Shown here: positions 24,927 to 32,831 of the stretch, piece by piece
Layout of the letters: each line of letters opens with the position of its first letter
Numbering within the stretch: the stretch's first letter is position 1
DNA from: Oscillospiraceae bacterium
GTDB lineage: Bacteria > Bacillota > Clostridia > Oscillospirales > Oscillospiraceae
Length of the DNA: 64,000 bases
Assembly (NCBI GenBank): GCA_017619715.1
Contig: JAFZRS010000002.1
Span: 1 to 64,000 of the forward strand
Direction: 5' to 3'
The notes under the pieces: generated by a model
The model's database searches: none
Seen by the model: the letters and a program-made list of their open reading frames with translations, nothing else
What the model was told of the DNA's origin: nothing
Made by a program: the position numbers and the translations under genes

Positions 24927-27900
24927 TCAGTCGTTATACATGTCCACCAGCTTGAGCAGGTGATCGTAGCGTGCTTTCGCCTCCGCCTCGTTGCGCTCGA
25001 ACAGTTCACCGGCGCGATCCGGGAACTCGCGGGTCAGACGGGAGTAGCGCGCCTCGTTCATCAAAAACTCCTGATAACCGCCGGCAGGCGCCTTGGAATC
25101 CAGCGTAAACTTCTTCTCCGCGGCGGGATTGTACCGGAACAGGTTCCAGTAGCCGCAGTCCACAGCCTTCTTCATTTCCTTCTGGCAGTTGACCATGCCG
25201 CCCTTGATGGAGTGCATCTCACAGGGGGAATAGCCGATAATCAGGGACGGACCGGGATACGCCTCCGCCTCGGTGATCGCCTTGATGGTCTGGGCGGGAT
25301 TGGCGCCCATCGCCACTTGCGCTACATACACGTAACCGTACTGCATAGCGATCTCCGCCAGGCTCTTTTTCTTGACCTCCTTGCCGGCGGCGGCGAACTG
25401 TGCCACCTGACCGATGTTGGAAGCCTTGGAAGCCTGGCCGCCGGTGTTGGAATATACCTCCGTATCGAACACGAAGATATTGACGTCCTTCTTGGAGGCG
25501 ATGACGTGGTCCAATCCGCCGTAGCCGATATCGTACGCCCAGCCGTCGCCGCCGAAGATCCACACGCTCTTCTTGCCCAGGTATTCCTTCTTGTCCAGGA
25601 TCTCCGCCGCCAGCTTGCAGGCGCTGCAACCGCAGAACTTCTCTCCGGCGGCTTTTCTTGCCTTGTCAGCTGCCAGCAGCTCAGCCTGCTTGTCGCCGAA
25701 CATCTCCTTTGCCTTGTCGCTCTCCATGAACGCAATGGACTCGTCGATCGTGGAAATGTTCTCCATCAACGCTTTGACATAGGCGTCCGTCGCCTCGCCG
25801 TTGGCAGCGCCGTCGTACATGGTATCCAACCATTTCTGGGCGGCTTCCTTCAGTGCGGGACGGGTCTGGGGCTGTGCAATCAGCTCCGCCGTCTTGGCGG
25901 CGAGATCCTCGCGGATCTTCTCCTGACCGACCTGCAGACCCAAGCCGTGCTCGGCGTTGTCCTCAAAGAGGGAATTGACCCATGCCGGACCCTTTCCCTC
26001 GGCTGTGGTGGTGTAGGGAGAGGTAGCCGCAGGACCGCCCCAGATGGAGGAGCAGCCGGTGGCGTTGGACACGTACATCCGCTCACCGAAGAGCTGGCTC
26101 ACCAGACGAGCATAGCTGGTCTCGGCGCAGCCGGCGCAGGAGCCGGAGAACTCCAGGAGCGGCTTACGGAACTGGCTGCCCTTGACCGTGTTGTCCTGCA
26201 TATCCTTCTTCTCGGAAACCTTATCGACGCAGTACTGGAACACTTCCTGCTGCTTGCGCTCGCCCTCCTGGGCGACCATCGCCAGCGCGTTGGTGGGGCA
26301 GACGCCTACGCACACGCCGCAGCCCATGCAGTCCAGCGGGCTGACAGCCATGGTGAACTTGTAAACACCCTTGCCCTTGCCTGCCTTCACGTCCACGAGC
26401 TTGGCGCCCTCCGGCGCGGCGGCGGCTTCCGCCTCCGTCAGCGCGTAGGGACGGATCGTAGCGTGGGGGCAGACGTAAGCGCACTGGTTGCACTGAATAC
26501 ACTTTTGAGGATCCCAAGTGGGAACGGACACGGCGACGCCGCGCTTTTCATAGGCGGAAGCGCCCAGCTCGAACTGACCGTCCACGTGATCGACGAAGGC
26601 GGAGACGGGCAGGCTGTCGCCGTCCATCTTGCCCACAGGCATCAGGATATCCTGCACCATCTTCACCAGCGCGGACTTGCCCTCCAGCGTGACGGACGTG
26701 CTTTCGTCAACAGCGTCCGCCCAGTCGGCAGGTACGTCGATCTTCCGGAAAGCGGTAGCGCCCAAATCGATCGCCTTGTAGTTCATATCCACCACGTCCT
26801 GGCCCTTCTTCAGGTAGGACTTCTTGGCGGCTTCCTTCATGTAGTTGATGGCTTCCTCCTGGGGCATGACCTTCGCCAGCGTGAAGAACGCGGACTGGAG
26901 GATCGTGTTGTTGCGCTTGCCCATACCGATCTCGATCGCCAGATCAATGGCGTTGATGGTATAGAGCTGAATATTGTTGCGGGCGATATACCGCTTGGAG
27001 GCGGCGTCCATGTGGTGGTTCAACTCATCGAAATCCCACTGGCAGTTGATCATGTACACGCCGCCTGGCTTCACGTCCTGCACCATCTTGAAGCCCTTGG
27101 TCACGTAGCTGGGATTGTGGCACGCCACAAAGTCCGCCTTATTGATGTAATACGGGCTGCGGATAGGCTTGTCGCCGAAACGCAGATGGCTGATGGTGAC
27201 GCCGCCGGTCTTCTTGGAGTCGTACTGGAAGTACGCCTGTACGTATTTATCGGTATGGTCGCCGATGATCTTGATGGAGTTCTTGTTGGCGCCCACGGTA
27301 CCGTCGCCGCCCAGACCCCAGAACTTGCACTCGATGGTGCCTTCCGCCGCGGTGTTGGGGCAGTTCTTGTCCTCCGGCAGGCTCAGATGGGTCACGTCGT
27401 CCACGATGCCGATGGTGAACTGGCGCTTCATGTTGTCGCGCTTGAGTTCCTCATACACGGCAAACACGGAGGCAGGCGGCGTATCCTTGCTGCCCAGACC
27501 GTACCGGCCGCCGATCACTGCCACGTCGTTCTTGCCGGCGTTGGCAAGGGCGGTGACCACGTCCTGATACAGCGGCTCGCCCATGGCGCCGGGCTCCTTG
27601 GTGCGGTCGAGCACCGCGATGCGCTTGGCGGTGGCGGGGATTGCCTCGATCAGCTTGTCGGCGCGGAAGGGACGGTACAGACGCACCTTCACCAGACCCA
27701 CCTTCTCGCCGTGGGCGTTAAGATAGTCGATGACCTCCTCCGCCACGTCGCAGATGGAACCCATGGTGACGATGACGCGATCCGCGTCCGCCGCGCCGTA
27801 GTAGTTGAACAGCTTATAGTCCGTACCCAGCTTGGCGTTGATCTTGTCCATGTACTGCTCCACCACGGCGGGGAGAGCCTCATAGTACTTGTTGCAAGCC

Positions 27901-28589
27901 TCCCGGTGCTGGAAGAAGATGTCGCCGTTTTCGTGGCTGCCGCGCATATGGGGATGCTCGGGATTGAGCGCGTGGGCACGGAACGCCGCCACGGCGTCCA
28001 TATCGCACATATCCTTGAGATCCTCGTAATCCCATACGGCGATCTTCTGGATCTCATGGCTGGTACGGAAGCCGTCGAAGAAGTTGATGAACGGCACCTT
28101 GCCCGTCAGAGCCGCCAGATGCGCCACGGGACTCAGGTCCATGACCTCCTGCACGTTGCCCTCGCACAGCATGGCAAAGCCGGTCTGCCGGCACGCCATT
28201 ACGTCGGAATGGTCGCCAAAGATATTCAGCGCGTGGGTAGATACCGTACGGGCGCTGACGTGGAACACGCACGGGAGCTGCTCGGCGGCGATCTTATACA
28301 TATTGGGGATCATCAACAGCAGACCCTGTGAAGCGGTATACGTGGTGGTCAGCGCGCCTGCGCCCAGAGAGCCGTGCACCGCGCCGGCGGCGCCGGCTTC
28401 GGACTGCATCTCCACCACCTTTACCTTTGTGCCAAAGATGTTCTTCAGTCCGTTGGCGCTCCACTGATCCACAAAGTCCGCCATGGGGCTCGACGGCGTG
28501 ATCGGGTAGATGGCAGCTACTTCGGAAAACGCATAGCTGACATGCGCCGCTGCGTTGTTACCATCCATGGACTTCATTTTTCTTGCCAT
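24927..28589 (-). CDS. nifJ: Pyruvate:ferredoxin (flavodoxin) oxidoreductase, single chain
   Basis: 1220 residues; converts pyruvate and CoA to acetyl-CoA, CO2 and reduced ferredoxin in anaerobes. Domains in order: N-terminal pyruvate-binding (YPITPSSPMADFVDQW), transketolase-like domain II, a 2[4Fe-4S] ferredoxin insert (CIQCNQCAYVCPHA and CMGCGVCVGVCPTN, about residues 680-760) and a C-terminal TPP domain (GDGWAYDIGYGGLDHV). The start is the ATG at 28587-28589, with AAGGAGGAAA eight bases before it; an upstream ATG (28625) has no such site. Acetyl-CoA would feed pta in the same window. Confidence 0.96.
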   Translation of the reverse strand: MARKMKSMDGNNAAAHVSYAFSEVAAIYPITPSSPMADFVDQWSANGLKNIFGTKVKVVEMQSEAGAAGAVHGSLGAGALTTTYTASQGLLLMIPNMYKIAAEQLPCVFHVSARTVSTHALNIFGDHSDVMACRQTGFAMLCEGNVQEVMDLSPVAHLAALTGKVPFINFFDGFRTSHEIQKIAVWDYEDLKDMCDMDAVAAFRAHALNPEHPHMRGSHENGDIFFQHREACNKYYEALPAVVEQYMDKINAKLGTDYKLFNYYGAADADRVIVTMGSICDVAEEVIDYLNAHGEKVGLVKVRLYRPFRADKLIEAIPATAKRIAVLDRTKEPGAMGEPLYQDVVTALANAGKNDVAVIGGRYGLGSKDTPPASVFAVYEELKRDNMKRQFTIGIVDDVTHLSLPEDKNCPNTAAEGTIECKFWGLGGDGTVGANKNSIKIIGDHTDKYVQAYFQYDSKKTGGVTISHLRFGDKPIRSPYYINKADFVACHNPSYVTKGFKMVQDVKPGGVYMINCQWDFDELNHHMDAASKRYIARNNIQLYTINAIDLAIEIGMGKRNNTILQSAFFTLAKVMPQEEAINYMKEAAKKSYLKKGQDVVDMNYKAIDLGATAFRKIDVPADWADAVDESTSVTLEGKSALVKMVQDILMPVGKMDGDSLPVSAFVDHVDGQFELGASAYEKRGVAVSVPTWDPQKCIQCNQCAYVCPHATIRPYALTEAEAAAAPEGAKLVDVKAGKGKGVYKFTMAVSPLDCMGCGVCVGVCPTNALAMVAQEGERKQQEVFQYCVDKVSEKKDMQDNTVKGSQFRKPLLEFSGSCAGCAETSYARLVSQLFGERMYVSNATGCSSIWGGPAATSPYTTTAEGKGPAWVNSLFEDNAEHGLGLQVGQEKIREDLAAKTAELIAQPQTRPALKEAAQKWLDTMYDGAANGEATDAYVKALMENISTIDESIAFMESDKAKEMFGDKQAELLAADKARKAAGEKFCGCSACKLAAEILDKKEYLGKKSVWIFGGDGWAYDIGYGGLDHVIASKKDVNIFVFDTEVYSNTGGQASKASNIGQVAQFAAAGKEVKKKSLAEIAMQYGYVYVAQVAMGANPAQTIKAITEAEAYPGPSLIIGYSPCEMHSIKGGMVNCQKEMKKAVDCGYWNLFRYNPAAEKKFTLDSKAPAGGYQEFLMNEARYSRLTREFPDRAGELFERNEAEAKARYDHLLKLVDMYND

Positions 28590-28659
28590 GAACTTTTCCT
28601 CCTTACCTTTTCCTTTCAATATCATCGCTCCGCACAGTGCGGGGCATTTTGCATTGTTT

Positions 28660-28688
28660 ATTCTATCACAAACTTTTCTTTGTGTAAA
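28660..28688 (-). promoter_or_regulatory. Promoter of nifJ
   Basis: TTTACA (28683-28688), 17-bp spacer, TAGAAT (28660-28665) on the minus strand. Confidence 0.82.
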
Positions 28689-28838
28689 TGGAGATTTTTA
28701 CGTTTTGGCGTGCGCGGCGCAAATTTTCTCGTACCCTGTCGCCAGCCGTATCCTCTGATTTTTCATAAAAGCATTTCCCCGCAGTGGATTTTGTGGTATT
28801 ATAACGACAAGTAGTTAAAAAGAAAGGAAAAAACGGAC

Positions 28839-30353
28839 ATGGCGGTAACGGTGCGTTCTCTGGGACTTAACGGCATCAGCGGTTACGGCGTGAGCGTGGA
28901 GTGTTTTCTCTCCGGCGGTCTGCCGGCTTTTGAGGTAGTGGGGCTGCCGGACGCCGCCGTGCGGGAGTCCCGGGAACGGGTGCGCGCCGCTATCAAAAAC
29001 TGCGGCGCCAAGTTTCCCGTCAGCCGGATCACGGTGAATCTGGCGCCGGCACGGGTTCGCAAAGAGGGCACGCTGTACGATCTGCCCATTTTGTTGGGAC
29101 TGCTGACCGCCTCGGAGGATCTTCGACATTTGCCTGAGCGCGCCGCCTTTTTGGGCGAATTGAGCCTGACCGGCGCGCTGCGTCCGGTGACAGGCGTGCT
29201 GCCCATGGCGCTGTACGCCGCCCGGAGTGGTGTGGAGGAGCTGTACGTTCCGGCGGAAAACGCCGCCGAGGCAACACTCGCCGACGGATTGACCGTTTAC
29301 GGCGTACATGACGTGGGAGAGCTTGTGCGCCATCTGCGCGGCGAAGCGCCCCTGACCCCCGCGCCCAAATGGGAGCCGTCGCCTCAGGAGCAGACCCTCC
29401 CGGATTTTGCCGATGTGATGGGGCAGGAAAATGTGAAGCGTGCCCTGGAGGTGGCGGCGGCCGGCGGACACAATGTGCTGCTGATCGGTTCACCCGGCGC
29501 AGGCAAATCCATGCTGGCGCGGCGGTTGCCCTCCATTCTTCCGGATATGACCCGCGCCGAATCCATGCAGACCACGGAAATTTTCTCCGTGGCGGGGCTG
29601 ACCGATCCGTCCTCCCCGCTCATCACGCACCACCCCTTCCGTTCGCCTCATCACACCGCCTCGCCGGTGTCGCTGTCCGGCGGCGGCACCATTCCCCGTC
29701 CCGGCGAGATCTCGCTGGCGCACAACGGAATCTTATTTCTTGATGAGCTGCCGGAGTTTGAGAAGTCCGCGCTGGAAACGCTGCGTCAGCCGTTGGAAGA
29801 CGGCGTGGTCACCATCACTCGCGCCGCCGGCTCTCTGACGCTCCCCAGCCGCTTTATGCTGGTGTGCGCCATGAATCCCTGCCGCTGCGGCTGGTACGGA
29901 CACCCCTCCGGCAGGTGTACCTGCACCGAACAGCAGGTGGACAGCTATTTGCGCCGCATCTCCGGTCCGCTGCTCGATCGCATCGACATGCATGTGGAAG
30001 TACCCAGCGTGGAGTACGAGGCGATGCGCCGCCGCACTACGCCGGAACCGTCCGCCGCCGTGCGAAAGCGTGTCAACGATGCCCGCGCCATCCAGCGCCG
30101 GCGCTTTGACGGCACGGATATCACCTGCAACGCCTATATGACCGCCCCCATGATCGGCGAGTTTTGCCGTCTGGACGAGGCGGGTGAGCGTTTGATGCGA
30201 AGCGCCTTTGATCAACTGGGACTGACCGCCCGCAGCCATGACCGCATTTTGCGTATGGCGCGCACCATTGCCGATCTGGACGGCAGCGGAGATATTCGGG
30301 CGCATCATCTGGCGGAGGCAATTCAGTATCGCAGCAACAGCATTTTGAAGTGA
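28839..30353 (+). CDS. comM: YifB/ComM-family Mg chelatase-like AAA ATPase
   Basis: 504 residues. N-terminal ChlI-like domain (VVGLPDAAVRESRERVRAAI, then ITVNLAPARVRKEG), AAA+ core with Walker A GSPGAGKSMLARRLP and sensor region around HHTASPVSLSGGG, and a C-terminal domain with SYLRRISGPLLDRIDMHVEV. ComM is a helicase that promotes branch migration during natural transformation in Gram-negatives; in Clostridia the role is less clear. AAAGGAAA lies before the ATG. I see a TATTAT at 28797 but no convincing -35, so the promoter is uncertain. thiI follows. Confidence 0.9.
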   Translation: MAVTVRSLGLNGISGYGVSVECFLSGGLPAFEVVGLPDAAVRESRERVRAAIKNCGAKFPVSRITVNLAPARVRKEGTLYDLPILLGLLTASEDLRHLPERAAFLGELSLTGALRPVTGVLPMALYAARSGVEELYVPAENAAEATLADGLTVYGVHDVGELVRHLRGEAPLTPAPKWEPSPQEQTLPDFADVMGQENVKRALEVAAAGGHNVLLIGSPGAGKSMLARRLPSILPDMTRAESMQTTEIFSVAGLTDPSSPLITHHPFRSPHHTASPVSLSGGGTIPRPGEISLAHNGILFLDELPEFEKSALETLRQPLEDGVVTITRAAGSLTLPSRFMLVCAMNPCRCGWYGHPSGRCTCTEQQVDSYLRRISGPLLDRIDMHVEVPSVEYEAMRRRTTPEPSAAVRKRVNDARAIQRRRFDGTDITCNAYMTAPMIGEFCRLDEAGERLMRSAFDQLGLTARSHDRILRMARTIADLDGSGDIRAHHLAEAIQYRSNSILK

Positions 30354-30399
30354 TTGCCGCCGTGCCGGTAACCGTACACATTATAGTAAGGAGAGAAGC

Positions 30400-31569
30400 A
30401 TGCACGAAATCATACTCTGCAAGCTGGGCGAGGTCGTTTTGAAAGGTTTGAACCGCCACAGCTTTGAATCCAAGCTCATGAGCAATATCCGTCGCCGCAC
30501 TGCCCGGTATGGACGGTTTCTCATTTACTCCCGCCAGAGCACCGTCTACGTAGAGCCGCGAGACGAAAACTGTGACCTTGCCGGCGCGTACGGCGTATGC
30601 CGTCAGGTGTTTGGCGTGATTGCCGTTGCCCGCGCCATGCCCTGCGAAAAAACGCCGGAGGCGATTTTTGATAATGCCCGCACCTATCTGGGCGAAGCGC
30701 TGTCCGGGGCAAAGTCTTTCAAGGTGGAGACACGCCGGGCGGACAAGACCTTTCCCATGGGTTCTATTCAGTTGAGCCAGTGGGTGGGAGGCGCGCTTCA
30801 CGACGCATTCCCCCATCTGGCGGTGGACGTCCACCACCCGGAGCTGACCGTACACATTGAGGTGCGGGAGGACGCCGCCTACGTCCACGCCCCCTCCGAG
30901 CCGGCGGCAGGCGGACTGCCTGTGGGCATGGGCGGACGCGCCGTAAGCCTGCTCTCCGGCGGTATTGACTCGCCGGTGGCATCGTGGATGATTGCCAAGC
31001 GCGGCGTACAGCTGGAAATGATCCACTTTGCCTCGCCGCCCTATACCTCTCAACCGGCGCGGGAGAAGGTGATTGAGCTTGCCCGGGAGCTGGTTCCGTG
31101 GACAGGACGGCTGAACGTGCATATCATTCCCTTCACCGAGATACAAGAGGAGATCCGCCGCGCTTGTCCGGAGGATCACTTTACGCTGATCATGCGCCGG
31201 TTTATGATGCGCCTTGCCGACCGCCTGGCGCAGGAACTGCACTGTCGGGCGCTTGTCACCGGAGAGTGTCTGGGGCAGGTGGCAAGCCAGACCATGGACG
31301 CCCTGCGTGTCACCGGCGACGTGACCGAACTGCCGGTTTTGCGTCCGCTGATCGGCACGGACAAGGAGGAGATCGTCCGCCTTGCCCGTCATATCGGCAC
31401 GTTTGAGACGTCGATTCTTCCCTATGAGGACTGCTGTACCGTGTTTACGCCCCGCCACCCTCAAACGCACCCCCGTGTGGAGGAGGTGCGGGAGATGGAG
31501 CAGACGCTGGACGTGGAGGGTCTTTGCCAACGCGCCATGGACGGACGCGAAAGCATTTTACTGAAATAA
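30400..31569 (+). CDS. thiI: tRNA 4-thiouridine sulfurtransferase
   Basis: 389-residue ThiI, which adenylates U8 of tRNA for thiolation (and in some bacteria supplies sulfur for thiamine). N-terminal ferredoxin-like and THUMP domains (about residues 1-165), then a PP-loop SLLSGGIDSPVASWM and the TGECLGQVASQT stretch. There is no C-terminal rhodanese domain, as usual in Gram-positives, so a separate cysteine desulfurase must deliver sulfur. AAGGAGAG precedes the ATG. Confidence 0.94.
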   Translation: MHEIILCKLGEVVLKGLNRHSFESKLMSNIRRRTARYGRFLIYSRQSTVYVEPRDENCDLAGAYGVCRQVFGVIAVARAMPCEKTPEAIFDNARTYLGEALSGAKSFKVETRRADKTFPMGSIQLSQWVGGALHDAFPHLAVDVHHPELTVHIEVREDAAYVHAPSEPAAGGLPVGMGGRAVSLLSGGIDSPVASWMIAKRGVQLEMIHFASPPYTSQPAREKVIELARELVPWTGRLNVHIIPFTEIQEEIRRACPEDHFTLIMRRFMMRLADRLAQELHCRALVTGECLGQVASQTMDALRVTGDVTELPVLRPLIGTDKEEIVRLARHIGTFETSILPYEDCCTVFTPRHPQTHPRVEEVREMEQTLDVEGLCQRAMDGRESILLK

Positions 31570-31587
31570 CCGCCGGAGGTGTCTTAC

Positions 31588-32064
31588 ATGATAGAGTCCG
31601 ACGTACTGGCGCTATTGAAATCACGTCGCCTGACCCTGTCCGCCGCCGAGAGCTGTACCGGCGGCTTGATCGCCAAACGTATCACCGATCTGCCCGGCGC
31701 GTCCGCCGTGTTCCCCGGCAGCGTGGTGTCCTACTGCGATGCGGTAAAGTCCGCGGCACTGGGCGTGCCGGAGGATCTTTTGACCCGGTACGGCGCGGTA
31801 TCCGAGCCGGTAGCGCGGGCAATGGCGGAGGGTGTGCGGCGTTTCGCCCACAGTGACCTGGCGCTTTCCGTTACGGGTGTGGCAGGGCCGGATCGGGACG
31901 AACGAGACAATCCGGTGGGATTGGTCTATATCGGTTTGGCAACGCCAAACGGGACACGCGTGGAAACGTACCGCTTCTCCGGCGACCGCCGCGCTATCCG
32001 CACCGCCGCCGCCGACGGCGCCTTTACCCTGCTGCGGCAGTATCTTACCGAGGAGGACGTTTGA
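31588..32064 (+). CDS. pncC: Nicotinamide-nucleotide amidase (CinA C-terminal domain protein)
   Basis: 158 residues, the stand-alone CinA C-terminal domain. Signature AAESCTGGLIAKRITDLPGAS holds the catalytic Ser, followed by VVSYCDAVK and LSVTGVAGPDRDERDNPVGLVYI. It hydrolyses NMN to nicotinate mononucleotide in pyridine nucleotide salvage. The ATG at 31588 has GGAGG 8 bases upstream; a GTG at 31579 would overlap that site. It lies between thiI and a membrane protein in one transcript. Confidence 0.9.
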   Translation: MIESDVLALLKSRRLTLSAAESCTGGLIAKRITDLPGASAVFPGSVVSYCDAVKSAALGVPEDLLTRYGAVSEPVARAMAEGVRRFAHSDLALSVTGVAGPDRDERDNPVGLVYIGLATPNGTRVETYRFSGDRRAIRTAAADGAFTLLRQYLTEEDV

Positions 32065-32065
32065 A

Positions 32066-32521
32066 ATGGCAAAAAAAGTTTATGACCCCAACGATTACGC
32101 CGCGCGGCAGGCGGCTATCCGGAAGGCACGGGGCAATCCCAATAAGAACGTACACCGCAAGAAAAACGGTTCCAACTACGGCGGCGTGAATGCCGTCAAA
32201 CGCGACGCGGCGCGCCAGCAGGAGACCAAACAGCCGCCGATGCCCCGCGGCGTGCGGATTGCCCAGTGGGTGCTGATCGGAGTGTTGGCAGTGCTCATGA
32301 TCCTCTACTACGCCGTGTTCCCGGGCAATCTTACCTTCTCCTATGTCTGCGCGCTGCTGCTGGGCGGTACCTGCTGCTTCCTCGCCTATGTAAACCGCAC
32401 CTACCGCAAGCGTGAGGGTGCATTTTTTAAGATCTTAACCGTGGTGCTGGCGTTCTTGGGCATCGTTTACGCCATTATCGGGCTTCTGGGGCTCGTTGCC
32501 CTGCTGCGCGGACAAGGCTGA
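32066..32521 (+). CDS. Small membrane protein of unknown function
   Basis: 151 residues; not a family I recognise. A basic, Asn/Lys-rich hydrophilic N-terminus (about residues 1-60) precedes three hydrophobic segments (about 64-86, 88-109, 122-147), so the N-terminus probably lies in the cytoplasm. Start ATG at 32066 follows the pncC stop by one base, with GAGGAGGA upstream within pncC, so translation is coupled. Possibly a helper of the preceding genes; no function can be assigned. Confidence 0.75.
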   Translation: MAKKVYDPNDYAARQAAIRKARGNPNKNVHRKKNGSNYGGVNAVKRDAARQQETKQPPMPRGVRIAQWVLIGVLAVLMILYYAVFPGNLTFSYVCALLLGGTCCFLAYVNRTYRKREGAFFKILTVVLAFLGIVYAIIGLLGLVALLRGQG

Positions 32522-32638
32522 CCGCTCTCCGAGGCTTTTGCTGTCTAATTCAACTTTGTTTCTAAAACATAATTGTGTCTTGAGGACACCTCCTGATGAA
32601 GGTGCCGAAGTACACAAAATACGCACTCTATCGGAAAG

Positions 32639-32672
32639 AAAACCCGTCTGTTCAACAGAACAGACGGGTTTT
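32639..32672. terminator. Bidirectional terminator between the comM operon and tRNA-Ala
   Basis: A perfect 15-bp stem AAAACCCGTCTGTTC / GAACAGACGGGTTTT with loop AACA, flanked by short A and T runs. Confidence 0.82.
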
Positions 32673-32688
32673 CTCTGCCCCACGGCAG

Positions 32689-32764
32689 TGGTGGACCCAA
32701 AGGGATTCGAACCCTCGACCTCTCGGATGCGAACCGAACGCTCTCCCAGCTGAGCTATGGGCCC
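32689..32764 (-). tRNA. tRNA-Ala (anticodon CGC)
   Basis: A 76-base minus-strand cloverleaf: acceptor GGGCCCA pairs with TGGGTCC, D-arm GCTCAGCTGGGAGAGC, anticodon loop TTCGCAT giving CGC (reads GCG), T-arm GGTTCGAATCC, discriminator A and encoded CCA. The G3-U70 wobble pair, the alanine identity element, is present. It lies 67 bp downstream of ileS with its own promoter. Confidence 0.95.
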
Positions 32765-32798
32765 ATGTATGAGCGGACTTTTGCAAGCCCACTCGTAC

Positions 32799-32826
32799 AT
32801 TATACCTGCTTTTTCTGAAATTGCAA
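32799..32826 (-). promoter_or_regulatory. Promoter of tRNA-Ala
   Basis: TTGCAA (32821-32826), 16-bp spacer, TATAAT (32799-32804) on the minus strand. Confidence 0.75.
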
Positions 32827-32831
32827 GCGTT

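Noticed and set aside
24915-28331. Long plus-strand open frame opposite nifJ (about 1138 codons)
   Set aside because: It is antisense to nifJ, whose translation shows clear ferredoxin and TPP motifs; its own translation is Leu/His/Val-rich with no family features, as expected for a codon-bias shadow.
32581-32769. Small plus-strand ORF crossing the tRNA-Ala gene
   Set aside because: It reads through the complement of the tRNA and its peptide (QRDSNPRPLGCEPNALP type) is the well-known spurious product of antisense tRNA.
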